Shown here: positions 38,820 to 47,643 of the stretch, one piece after another
How positions within the stretch are numbered: the stretch's first letter is position 1
How the letters are laid out: each line of letters opens with the position of its first letter
NCBI GenBank assembly: GCA_018436705.1
Contig: JAHDLA010000007.1
Coordinates: 1-64,000, forward strand
Direction of reading: 5' to 3'
Length of the DNA: 64,000 bases
Source of the DNA: Sedimentibacter sp.
Lineage (GTDB): Bacteria; Bacillota; Clostridia; Tissierellales; Sedimentibacteraceae
Notes under the pieces: generated by a model
What the model was told of the DNA's origin: nothing
Seen by the model: only the letters and a program-made list of their open reading frames with translations
Databases searched by the model: none
Made by a program: the position numbers and the translations under genes

Positions 38820-40151
38820 TTTTAAATTGTATTTTTCTAATTTATTAATTGTCAATTGCCGTGAGATGCCGAGCTGCTTAACAACATTTTTAATGTTTCC
38901 GTTGCTTTGATTTAATGCTTTTTCCACTTCTTCCTTTTCACAATATTCTAAGTAACTCCTTAAGTCAACTCCGCTTTTTTTAAATATATTCCATTCTTCC
39001 TTTCCCGAGGCAATGTCTTCACATGAAATTCTCTCTTTGATATCATCGGATTCGATTATGTCTTCTCCCAAAGTGTGATATACACTCTCCAGCAAGTTGC
39101 GCAATTCCCTGATATTTCCCGGCCAACTGTAATTCATTAATTTTTCTTTACAATCCTGCGATATACCTATGACAGATTTATTATATTCTTTGTTAAACTT
39201 CCCTATGTAATAATTCGCAATCAATAAAATATCACGTCCGCGCTTTTTTAATTCAGGCAGATGAAATTGTATTACAGATAATCTAAAAAACAAATCCTTC
39301 CTTAACTTATTTTCCATTATAAGCTGTTCTATGCCTATATTACATGATGTAATTATTCTTACATCAAGATATATTTCCTCACCTGCACCTATGGGACGTA
39401 TGCACTTGTCTTCAATGACTTTAAGCAGTTTTCCCTGCACACTCAACGGAATAGAATCAATTTCATCTAAAAAAATAGTGCCTTTATCCGCAAGCTGAAA
39501 TAAACCTGTTTTATCCTCCGCATCTGTAAAGCTTCCTTTTTTCGTCCCAAACAAAAGCCCTTCAAGCAAATTTTCCGGCATGGAATTACAATTTATATAT
39601 ACAAATGAGTGCGAAGCTCTTTTGCTGCTGCTATGTATGGCACGTGCCGCCATCTCCTTCCCGGTTCCAGTTTTTCCTGTGATTAATACAGGAGATTCCA
39701 AGTCGATAATTTTTTTTACTTTTCTTTTAAATTCTTTCATTTCCGGACATTCACCTATTATTTCTTCCAAAGAAACAGATATATCCGCTTTTTTGGTTTT
39801 TTTCTTTGAGCTTTTAATAACATCCTTGTTTTCATCATAATATGCAAACTCTACTGCTCCCACAACTTCCCCCTTGCTTTTTATGCAAAAGGTATCGCTG
39901 GACTGCCGTATTGTTTTATCTTTCCTTGTCACCAAAGTCTGTACAAGACCTACATTATTCTCCGAATATTTAATAGCCCTGTACAAAGTGCTGTCTTTTT
40001 TATCCATATTGGTATACAACTGCCATGGCTTTTTTTCCAGCAAACTTTCAGGTTTCAAATCAAAAAAATCCAGATTCCCTATATTAAAGTATTCAATAAA
40101 ACCTTTTTCATTTATAACCATTATATCTTTAAAATCGCTATTAATTTTCAT
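38808..40151 (-). CDS. Sigma-54 activator 1 (PAS-AAA+-Fis), altered GAFTGA loop
   Basis: 447 residues: a PAS-like sensor (about 1-110), AAA+ domain (about 130-365; Walker A GKTGTGKE at 159-166, Walker B FLDE at 227-230, arginine finger region LRKDLFFR) and a Fis-type HTH at the C-terminus (NGNIKNVVKQLGISRQLTINKLEKY). The sigma-54 contact loop is GSFTDA (206-211) in place of GAFTGA; Asp for Gly at position 5 could weaken sigma-54 contact. It overlaps activator gene 2 by 11 bp, so both are co-translated, and sits directly upstream of the rocB sigma-54 promoter. RocR-like by context. Confidence 0.88.
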   Translation of the reverse strand: MKINSDFKDIMVINEKGFIEYFNIGNLDFFDLKPESLLEKKPWQLYTNMDKKDSTLYRAIKYSENNVGLVQTLVTRKDKTIRQSSDTFCIKSKGEVVGAVEFAYYDENKDVIKSSKKKTKKADISVSLEEIIGECPEMKEFKRKVKKIIDLESPVLITGKTGTGKEMAARAIHSSSKRASHSFVYINCNSMPENLLEGLLFGTKKGSFTDAEDKTGLFQLADKGTIFLDEIDSIPLSVQGKLLKVIEDKCIRPIGAGEEIYLDVRIITSCNIGIEQLIMENKLRKDLFFRLSVIQFHLPELKKRGRDILLIANYYIGKFNKEYNKSVIGISQDCKEKLMNYSWPGNIRELRNLLESVYHTLGEDIIESDDIKERISCEDIASGKEEWNIFKKSGVDLRSYLEYCEKEEVEKALNQSNGNIKNVVKQLGISRQLTINKLEKYNLKYFT

Positions 40152-41499
40152 TTTTTATCCCATACCTTTTCAGCTTATAATTCATCAGCTGTTTGGAAAT
40201 TCCCAACATCTCCGACGACTTCTTCAAGCTGCATCTGCTTTCCTCGTATGCCTGTTCAATAAGATTTTTTTCCACAGCATTTATCTTATCCGTCAAACTT
40301 AATCCTTCATTTTTTATTAACCGTAACGGTTTCACAATTTTTTTATTTTTTACCGAATCAAGAATATATGCAGGAATATCTCTTATGTTAATTGTATTAT
40401 CTTCCGAAAGTGCAAAAACTCCTTCTATGACATTTCTAAGCTCTCTTACATTCCCCGGCCAGCTGTATTCCATAAAAATCTTCATTATTTCCGGGCTTAG
40501 TTCCTTTATGCTGCAATTCATCTTTATATTAAAATAATTAATGAAGTGATTTGACAGCACATATATATCATCACCTCTATCTATAAGACTGGGCAACTTT
40601 ATATATATAACAGCAAGCCTGTAAAAAAGGTCTGGTTTAAACCTTTTTTCTTTAATTAACAACTCGGGTTTTTCATTTGTTGCGGCAATTATTCTAACAT
40701 CTATATCTATTTCACTGGTAGAACCGATTCTTCGTATCCTTTTTTCTTCAATTGCCTTTAATATTTTTACCTGCAAATTTATATTAAGCGAATTTATTTC
40801 ATCTAGAAATAATGTTCCTCCTTCAGCCAGTTCAAAAAGCCCGGGATTATCCTTAGCCCCTGTAAAACTCCCCTTGGTTGTCCCAAACAATATACTTTCA
40901 AGAAGATTATCAGGAATAGCACTGCAATTTTGCGATATAAATTTCCTATAATATCGTTTGCTCTTATTGTGCAGTGCCTGTGCCACAAGTTCTTTGCCTG
41001 TTCCTGTCTCTCCGTAAATCAAGACTGTTGAATCTGAAACTGCATATTTCTCAATTCTTTTTTTCAGATTTACCATCGATTCATCCCCGGTAATAATATC
41101 ATCTAAAAGGTATTTTGTATTATTTCCTCTGTAAATTGGGTGATCTGCATGAACTTCAATTTCTCCTATGTGATTTTTATCGTAGAAAAAATCAGCAAAT
41201 TCCACCGCCGCAATAGGTTCGTCATTATAAAACAAAGGATATGCGCATCCTTTCTTTGACAGTTTTATATTTCTTGACGTCGTCACAGTTACTTCAAAAT
41301 CATCATATGCAGTTCCTTCATTTACAGCTTTTAACAATGGATAGCTGTTATCCATGCCTAAAAACAATTCTTTTATACGTTTTCCTTTAATGCTGTTCAT
41401 GCCGACTTTGAAACACTGAGGGTTTCCTATATCAGCATATAAAATTATACCGTCTTTGTCTATTATAATAATATCCTTGTAATTATTCTTATTCAGCAT
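40141..41499 (-). CDS. Sigma-54 activator 2 (PAS-AAA+-Fis)
   Basis: 452 residues with the same layout as its neighbour: PAS-like (about 1-108), AAA+ (about 130-380; Walker A GETGTGKE at 163-170, loop GSFTGA at 210-215) and Fis HTH (SLKKSSEMLGISKQLMNYKLKRYG). The sigma-54 loop is near canonical. First gene of a two-gene activator operon, AAAGGA before the ATG. A tandem pair of paralogous activators is unusual; hetero-hexamers or division of signals between the two are possible. Confidence 0.88.
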   Translation of the reverse strand: MLNKNNYKDIIIIDKDGIILYADIGNPQCFKVGMNSIKGKRIKELFLGMDNSYPLLKAVNEGTAYDDFEVTVTTSRNIKLSKKGCAYPLFYNDEPIAAVEFADFFYDKNHIGEIEVHADHPIYRGNNTKYLLDDIITGDESMVNLKKRIEKYAVSDSTVLIYGETGTGKELVAQALHNKSKRYYRKFISQNCSAIPDNLLESILFGTTKGSFTGAKDNPGLFELAEGGTLFLDEINSLNINLQVKILKAIEEKRIRRIGSTSEIDIDVRIIAATNEKPELLIKEKRFKPDLFYRLAVIYIKLPSLIDRGDDIYVLSNHFINYFNIKMNCSIKELSPEIMKIFMEYSWPGNVRELRNVIEGVFALSEDNTINIRDIPAYILDSVKNKKIVKPLRLIKNEGLSLTDKINAVEKNLIEQAYEESRCSLKKSSEMLGISKQLMNYKLKRYGIKNEN

Positions 41500-41735
41500 G
41501 GCGATTTTCCTTTATAACGTTTTCTACTTACTGTATATTATAAGAATTATAACACCATAAATATTATCCTTCAATATATTAACCGCGGCTATTATAAAAG
41601 CAATCAAATGTCTTATTAATTAAGTGGAATAAAATTAAATATTATATAAAAAAATACTAGTTTACAAATATTTAGTATAATGATAATATTAACGAAAATT
41701 GGTAAACGTTACGAAAAATAGGCAGGAGGAAATTA

Positions 41736-43121
41736 ATGATTAAAGATTATAACAAAATAATGAAAAATTTTAATTACATTGACTCTATTACAATAATAGA
41801 TAATACAGGGAAGATAGTATCTCAGTTTAGATATAATCCCAGATTTTCTAAAGCTGAAAATGAACAAGATAATCTCTTTGCTATAGGAAAAAACCTACTG
41901 GAACTCATACCAACTGTTACACCAGATAACAGTACCTTACTAAAAACAATAAATACAGGCAAAATTGTCTATATGGACAAACAAATTGCTTGGGATCATA
42001 AAGGAAGACAGCTTGTTAGTACAACTTTAAACTTCCCAATTTTATCTAGAGGTAAAATTATTGGAGCTATAGATATCTCAAAAGATTTAACGCAAATTGA
42101 CAATATAGACTTAACGCAAAAATATTATAAAATTCCTGAATTTAAAGTAAATCAAAAGAAAACAGCAAAATATTCTTTAGATAATATTGTAACCGTAAAT
42201 AAAAAAATGAATGAACTAAAAGAAATAGTTAGAAGAATATCAAATACCAGCTCAACAATTATGATATATGGAGATACAGGAACTGGTAAAGAGCTATTTG
42301 TTCAATCTGTACATAATGAAAGCTATCGAAAATATAAAAAGTTTATACCATTAAATTGTGCCGCTATTCCAGAAAATTTGTTAGAAAGTATGTTGTTTGG
42401 AACTGAAAAAGGTAGCTTTACAGGAGCAGAAACTAAACAAGGATTATTCGAAAAAGCAAGCGGTGGTACTATTTATTTGGATGAAATAAATTCTATGGAT
42501 AAAAGTTTGCAAGCAAAATTACTTAGGGCCATTCAAGAAAAAATAATTTATAGAGTTGGTGGACAAAATCCAATTGAAATTGACGCTAGAGTAATTGCCT
42601 CTTCAAATATTCCTCCTGAAAAATTGCTAGAAAGCAACATTATAAGAAAAGATCTTTTTTATAGATTAAATGTTATACAATTAGTAATTCCTAAATTAGA
42701 AGATAGGAGAGAAGATATTCCTATTTTATTAGATTATTTTATCGAAAAGTATAACAAGATTTTAAATAAGAAGATTAAATATGTAGATGATGATGTAATG
42801 GAACTTTTTCTTAATTATAGCTGGCCAGGGAATGTGAGGGAATTAGAACATATAATAGAAGGTTCAATGAATACTGTCATTAATGATAGGATAAGCATAA
42901 ATTCACTTCCTGTATACTTAAGTAATAAAAAAAATAGTAGAGATAATTTTTACGTAGAAGATGTAAGTTCATTAAAAGGTGCCGTTGAAGAGTTTGAAAA
43001 GAAAATTATTGCTAATACAGTAAAAGCTTCTAAAAATAATATGTCTGAAGTAGCAAGAAAACTTAAGATTCCTAGAACTACGTTGCAGTACAAGCTTAGC
43101 AAATATAATATAGAAGTATAG
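41736..43121 (+). CDS. Sigma-54 activator 3 (PAS-AAA+-Fis) of the opine-dehydrogenase cluster
   Basis: 461 residues: PAS-like sensor (about 10-118), AAA+ (about 148-380; Walker A GDTGTGKE at 179-186, loop GSFTGA at 226-231, WPGNVRELEH) and C-terminal Fis HTH (NNMSEVARKLKIPRTTLQYKLSKY). AGGAGG precedes the ATG. It is divergent from activators 1 and 2 and lies immediately before a sigma-54 promoter and the catabolic cluster it very likely controls. Codons are conspicuously A/T-ending compared with activators 1 and 2. Half-sites resembling TTACGAAAA lie upstream of its own gene (41691-41717), hinting at autoregulation. Confidence 0.88.
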   Translation: MIKDYNKIMKNFNYIDSITIIDNTGKIVSQFRYNPRFSKAENEQDNLFAIGKNLLELIPTVTPDNSTLLKTINTGKIVYMDKQIAWDHKGRQLVSTTLNFPILSRGKIIGAIDISKDLTQIDNIDLTQKYYKIPEFKVNQKKTAKYSLDNIVTVNKKMNELKEIVRRISNTSSTIMIYGDTGTGKELFVQSVHNESYRKYKKFIPLNCAAIPENLLESMLFGTEKGSFTGAETKQGLFEKASGGTIYLDEINSMDKSLQAKLLRAIQEKIIYRVGGQNPIEIDARVIASSNIPPEKLLESNIIRKDLFYRLNVIQLVIPKLEDRREDIPILLDYFIEKYNKILNKKIKYVDDDVMELFLNYSWPGNVRELEHIIEGSMNTVINDRISINSLPVYLSNKKNSRDNFYVEDVSSLKGAVEEFEKKIIANTVKASKNNMSEVARKLKIPRTTLQYKLSKYNIEV

Positions 43122-43139
43122 CTTACGAATTTTCGTAAG
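43122..43139 (+). promoter_or_regulatory. Candidate upstream activator site for the cluster promoter
   Basis: Perfect inverted repeat CTTACGAA (43122-43129) and TTCGTAAG (43132-43139), directly after the stop of activator 3. Its centre is about 84 bp upstream of the -24 GG, almost the same spacing as the palindrome before rocB (83 bp). Confidence 0.65.
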
Positions 43140-43211
43140 AAAAACGTTATGTTAAAATACCCTCTTTTTGCGAATGCACTAAATTCAATGTTTTTAGTCA
43201 TTTAATAACTC

Positions 43212-43229
43212 TTGGCATATATTTTGCAT
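43212..43229 (+). promoter_or_regulatory. Sigma-54 promoter of the opine-dehydrogenase cluster
   Basis: TTGGCATATATTTTGCAT has GG (43214-43215), 10 bp, GC (43226-43227), a full -24/-12 match, 50 bp before the next start codon. Confidence 0.9.
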
Positions 43230-43278
43230 TTTATGAATTGTGCCGGCAAAAACTTAATTATTTTATTGGAGGGTTAAA

Positions 43279-44358
43279 ATGAAAGTAGCAGTTTTAGGTT
43301 CAGGAAATGGCGCACTTGCTGTTGCGTTTGAATGGGCAAGGGCAGGACACAAAGTATATATTTATGACTTCGAAAAATTCAACAAAAGTATTGAAGCCAT
43401 TAACAAAGCTGGAGGAATAACTTCAGAGGGAGAAATGGAAGGATTTCAAAAGATAGAATATGCAGGCCACGATATTTCAAAAGTAATACAAGATGCTGAT
43501 TTAATATTTGCAGTAGGACCAGCTTACAGTACCGAACCATTTGGAAAAGCTTGCAAGCCATATGTAAAACAAGGGCAAAAATATATAATATGTCCAAGTT
43601 CTTGCGCAGGAAGTATTGTATTTAAAAATGCACTAGGCATTGATATCGAAGATGATTCAGTAGTTGTTGCAGAAACTTCTACCCTGCCATACGCTGTAAG
43701 AATTATCGGAGAAGCAAAAATTTCTATATATAACAGATTAAAAGGCGGATATTTTATAGCTGCGTTACCAACTAAATATACAAAAGAAATGTTTGATATT
43801 TTGGTAAAAGTATTTGATACAATTCAAATGGCAGAAAATATTTTAAAAACAACTCTGCAAAACGCTAACCCTGTGATTCATCCATCTGTATCATTATTAA
43901 ATGCTGCATTAATAGAAAGAACACATGGAAACTTTTTCTTCTATGAAGAGGGAGTTACACCTGCTGTAGGGAGACTTATGAAGTCGATAGATGAAGAGAG
44001 AATAGAAATAGGGAAAAAATTAGGAGTCAATATTATATCAGACCCTGCGTTAGGGATGATGCAAGGCTATCAAGCAGAAGAATCTTATGATATTGGATAT
44101 TCTAAGGCACCCGGCTTTAAAGGCATAAAAGCCCAACCACAGCTTGACTACAGATATTTTAATGAAGATGCTGGTTTTGGTTTAGTTTTCTTAATAGATT
44201 TAGCTAAACAAATCGGAGTCGAAACTCCAACTATGGAAGCTGTATTAAAATTAGTATCAGTTGTCATGGATAGAGATTATAAAGCGGAAAAAGCAAGAAC
44301 AATGAAAACATTAGGTTTGGATAAATACAGCTTAAATAAATTAAAGCAAATATTATAA
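43279..44358 (+). CDS. NAD/NADP octopine/nopaline dehydrogenase family protein
   Basis: 359 residues with an N-terminal Rossmann fold (GSGNGALA at 7-14) and the C-terminal opine dehydrogenase domain (about 180-330; NPVIHPSVSLLNA with the catalytic His, FYEEGVTPAVG). Family members make or oxidise opines, secondary amines joining an amino acid and a keto acid. In this catabolic, transporter-linked setting, oxidation of an imported opine-like compound is the more likely direction, but that is inference. First gene after the sigma-54 promoter, GGAGGG ribosome binding site. Confidence 0.85.
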   Translation: MKVAVLGSGNGALAVAFEWARAGHKVYIYDFEKFNKSIEAINKAGGITSEGEMEGFQKIEYAGHDISKVIQDADLIFAVGPAYSTEPFGKACKPYVKQGQKYIICPSSCAGSIVFKNALGIDIEDDSVVVAETSTLPYAVRIIGEAKISIYNRLKGGYFIAALPTKYTKEMFDILVKVFDTIQMAENILKTTLQNANPVIHPSVSLLNAALIERTHGNFFFYEEGVTPAVGRLMKSIDEERIEIGKKLGVNIISDPALGMMQGYQAEESYDIGYSKAPGFKGIKAQPQLDYRYFNEDAGFGLVFLIDLAKQIGVETPTMEAVLKLVSVVMDRDYKAEKARTMKTLGLDKYSLNKLKQIL

Positions 44359-44407
44359 TTTTTTTATCAAAAAAATTATTTCGTTTTATTTTTAAAGTAT
44401 CATTTTA

Positions 44408-44470
44408 GTGCACTTCTACATATTCTGTAATACCTGTAATGGAATAAAAAAGAATATGTAGAGCATGCAC
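44408..44470. repeat. Imperfect long inverted repeat in intergenic region
   Basis: CTACATATTC (44416-44425) pairs with GAATATGTAG (44452-44461); outer arms GTGCA/TGCAC (44408-44412 with 44466-44470) extend it across a small internal loop. There is no T-run, so it may be an operator or a processing/stabilising hairpin rather than a terminator. Confidence 0.5.
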
Positions 44471-44613
44471 AATGAAAAGGTTTTACTAGGCAAAACGAGT
44501 TTTATATATCACAAAAAACTAGTTTCAAACCATAAAAGAAGTTATAGTAATCATTTTTGATACATAAAACCATTCGCTCAATAGTTATGTTGAAAAAATG
44601 AATGGAGGTATTT

Positions 44614-45780
44614 ATGGATTTTGCATTAGAAGCTAAAAAAATACATGAGGAAATAATTACATGGCAAAGAGAATTGCATAAAATTCCAGAAATAGGGTTT
44701 GATTTATTTGAAACAACTAGTTACATAAAAGAACAGCTTACCATGATGAATGTACAATACAAGGTATGTTCAAAAACAGGAGGAATTATTGTTCTAATTA
44801 ATGGCGACGTTGATGGGAAAACAATTGCATTTAGAGCGGATATGGACGGGCTTCCAATAGTTGAGAAAACAAATCTTAAACATGCTTCTACGAATGGAAA
44901 CATGCATGCATGTGGGCATGATGCTCATGCCGCAATGCTTTTAGGCTCTACTAAAATTATAAATACAAACAAAGAAAAATTTAAAGGAAAAGTTAAACTG
45001 ATTTTTCAACCGGCAGAAGAAACATCCGGAGGTGCTAAACCTATGATTGAAAATGGTTGTTTAAAAAATCCTAATGTAGATGCTATTGTAGGGCTTCATA
45101 TTGGCCCTTCTTACAGAGAACTGAAAGATGGACAAATTGGTATAAGTTATGGAAGTATTATGGCTTCCGTAGATTCGTTTAAATTAAAAGTAATAGGTAA
45201 CGGCGGTCATGGAGCTAAACCTCATCTCTGCACAGATCCAATTGTTACAGCATCAGAAATAATACTTTCTTTACAGAAAATTATAAGTAGAGAAATTAAC
45301 CCTTCACATGGAGTTGTTATAACAGTTGGAAAAATTGCAGGAGGAACAGTGCAAAATGTTATTCCTGATTATGTTGAATTTTGGGCAACTGTTAGAACTT
45401 TAGATAATGAAGATAGAAATTTTGTAGAAAAACGAATAAAAGAAATAGCAACAGGAATTGCAAAAGCTAACAGAAATAGGGTTGAAATAGATTACAAAAG
45501 ATATTTTCCCCCAACAATAAACGACAGAGAATTTACAAAGTTTTTTTGCAAATCTGCAATAAAAATAATTGGAAGTGAAGATATTGTTGAATTAACAGAT
45601 AAAAATATGGGTTCTGAAGATATGTCATACTATTTACAGGAAGTTCCAGGAACATTCTTTTACTTAGGTTCTTTCCCAACGAAACACCCTGCACACAACT
45701 CTAAATTTGAAATTAATGATGAGGTACTATGGGAAGGGCCTGCGATCTTTAGCCAAGTTGCATATGATTTTTTACAATAA
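44614..45780 (+). CDS. M20 family amidohydrolase (opine cluster)
   Basis: 388 residues from the ATG at 44614, which has GGAGG 5 nt upstream; the ATG at 44602 lacks an upstream site. Metal motifs HACGHDAHAAM, PAEETSGGAKPM, HIGPS and MGSEDMSYY match aminoacylase/hippurate-hydrolase enzymes. It is a diverged homologue of the enzyme at 10444-11625. Within the cluster it would release an L-amino acid from an N-acyl or amide-linked substrate, complementing the D-specific deacylase encoded downstream. Confidence 0.87.
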   Translation: MDFALEAKKIHEEIITWQRELHKIPEIGFDLFETTSYIKEQLTMMNVQYKVCSKTGGIIVLINGDVDGKTIAFRADMDGLPIVEKTNLKHASTNGNMHACGHDAHAAMLLGSTKIINTNKEKFKGKVKLIFQPAEETSGGAKPMIENGCLKNPNVDAIVGLHIGPSYRELKDGQIGISYGSIMASVDSFKLKVIGNGGHGAKPHLCTDPIVTASEIILSLQKIISREINPSHGVVITVGKIAGGTVQNVIPDYVEFWATVRTLDNEDRNFVEKRIKEIATGIAKANRNRVEIDYKRYFPPTINDREFTKFFCKSAIKIIGSEDIVELTDKNMGSEDMSYYLQEVPGTFFYLGSFPTKHPAHNSKFEINDEVLWEGPAIFSQVAYDFLQ

Positions 45781-46084
45781 ATAAATTCAAATAGTTCTAC
45801 CTATTTAGAACTTAATTTTGTCAATGTCACACTGACTTATAAATACTGCATCATTAGAACAAAAATAATTCAATAGATTCTATACTTCCAAACAATTAAA
45901 TTACATTAATATTTTAGCTAAATTACTTAAAGATTTTATTTAACTACACAATAGCATTAAAGTATTGATAAATGGTTTAGTAACTAAAGTAAATATATTT
46001 ATTTAATATTTTGAAAATTTGTGAGTAGAAGTTCCTTAATATATCAGAAAAGATACTATAAAAATTTGAAAGTGAGGGTTTATT
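45781..46084 (+). other. Intergenic gap within the cluster
   Basis: This 304-bp gap has no supported gene. A weak stem (45793-45799 with 45806-45812) lies just after the hydrolase gene and could be a poor terminator. A 13-bp palindrome TTTAGTAACTAAA (45976-45988) could be an operator. I find no GG-N10-GC element here and no clear SigA promoter, so it is open whether the transporter gene is read from the upstream promoter. Confidence 0.4.
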
Positions 46085-47476
46085 ATGAATAAAAAGTTTA
46101 AAGTTCCACACACGTATGTAATTATATTTACTCTTATTATAATTGCAGCTATAGCTACATATATTATCCCAGCTGGGACATTTGAAAGAGTTGAAGACTC
46201 AGAAACCGGAAGAACTTTAGTAGTTTCTGATTCTTTTAAAGAAGTTGAACAAAGTCCGGTAAGCTTTTTAGATGTTTTTAGAGCAGTGCCAAAAGGAATG
46301 ACAGAAGCCGGATGGATTATATTTCTAGTATTTGTTATTGGCGGTTCCTTTGGAATAATTAATAGTACGGGTGCGATAGAAGCTGGCATAGGTAGCGCTG
46401 TAAAATATTTAGATGGTAAGGAAAAAATAATCATCCCTGTTACAATATCTATATTCTCTTTAGGCGGAGCTACATTTGGAATGGCTGAGTCAACTCTTAT
46501 ATTTATTCCAATGGGGATAACTTTAGCACGGTCACTTGGATTTGATTCAATAGTAGGTTTTGCCATGGTTTCTATCGGTGCAGTTTGCGGTTTTGCAGGT
46601 GGAGCTTTGAATGTATTTACTACAGGAGTAGCTCAAGGAATTGCTGGATTACCGTTATTTTCTGGAATAGGTGTAAGAATCGCCACTACAGTTATATTCA
46701 TTATAATTGGATCAATTTACACATTAAGATACGCTATAAAAGTCAAGCATAATCCTGAATTAAGTATAGTATTTGATTTAGAGAAACAAGATAAAATTGA
46801 TAATAAAGAAGGAAATATTATTGCATTAAATAAAAAGCATAAATTTGTATTACTTGTAATTTTAATTGGCTTTGTTTTTATAATATATGGCATAACTCAT
46901 GGTTGGAGTACTGGATCAGATTTATCAGCAATTTTCCTACTAATGGGTATAACAAGCGGTTTAGTATATGGCATAAGACCTAGTCAGATTGCTGAAGCTT
47001 TTGTTGAAGGGGCACGTAGCCTAACTTACGGAGCGCTAATCGTTGGTCTTTCAAGAGGAATAGTTGTAATATTGGAAAGCGGACAAATAATAGATACTAT
47101 TATAAACAGTGCCTCTAGTGCTGTAGGTATTTTCCCTCCTATTATTGCAGCAGTCATAATGCTTTTATTCCAATTGTTTATTAACTTTATCGTGAACTCT
47201 GGTAGCGGACAGGCAGCTATTACGATGCCTATAATGGCACCATTGGCTGACATGGTAGGCATTTCAAGACAGACTGCAGTTTTAGCCTACCAAATGGGTG
47301 ATGGTTTATCCAATCAATTATGGCCAACTTCAGGAGTATTAATGGCTGGTTTAAGTTTAGCTAAGATACCTTACGATAAATGGTTAAAATTTGTAATGCC
47401 TCTAATAGTAATATTGTATATAGCTTCAGCATTAATTTTAATGGGGACTGTTGCTATTGGCTATGGACCATTTTAA
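46085..47476 (+). CDS. YfcC/ArcD-like membrane transporter
   Basis: 463 residues with about 12 hydrophobic segments, matching the YfcC (ArcD-type, C4-dicarboxylate/amino-acid antiporter) family: TYIIPAGTFER after TM1, GGATFGMAEST, and INFIVNSGSGQAA near the C-terminus. Family members move basic amino acids or related compounds. By position it imports the substrate of the cluster or exchanges substrate for product. GTGAGGG precedes the ATG. Confidence 0.85.
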   Translation: MNKKFKVPHTYVIIFTLIIIAAIATYIIPAGTFERVEDSETGRTLVVSDSFKEVEQSPVSFLDVFRAVPKGMTEAGWIIFLVFVIGGSFGIINSTGAIEAGIGSAVKYLDGKEKIIIPVTISIFSLGGATFGMAESTLIFIPMGITLARSLGFDSIVGFAMVSIGAVCGFAGGALNVFTTGVAQGIAGLPLFSGIGVRIATTVIFIIIGSIYTLRYAIKVKHNPELSIVFDLEKQDKIDNKEGNIIALNKKHKFVLLVILIGFVFIIYGITHGWSTGSDLSAIFLLMGITSGLVYGIRPSQIAEAFVEGARSLTYGALIVGLSRGIVVILESGQIIDTIINSASSAVGIFPPIIAAVIMLLFQLFINFIVNSGSGQAAITMPIMAPLADMVGISRQTAVLAYQMGDGLSNQLWPTSGVLMAGLSLAKIPYDKWLKFVMPLIVILYIASALILMGTVAIGYGPF

Positions 47477-47486
47477 AATTATTGAT

Positions 47487-47516
47487 ATAAGCAGTATAAC
47501 TATTTATGCTGCTTAT
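47487..47516 (+). other. Intergenic hairpin without T-run
   Basis: ATAAGCAG (47487-47494) pairs with CTGCTTAT (47509-47516), and the stem continues inward through ATAA/TTAT with one U-G pair. No T-tract follows, so it is more likely an RNA-stability or processing element between transporter and deacylase genes than a terminator. Confidence 0.5.
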
Positions 47517-47643
47517 CCCATCTCATACCAATTCTAACATATGTTAAATCACTTACTACAACGTTCGAATTGAGTTTACTTTGTTTAGAAATAGTAGCAA
47601 GAGACATATATAAGGTTTTGTAGAATAAAATGGAGGTTGTATT

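Noticed and set aside
44359..46084. Additional sigma-54 promoters within the opine-dehydrogenase cluster
   Set aside because: No GG-N10-GC element with acceptable flanks was found in either intergenic gap.
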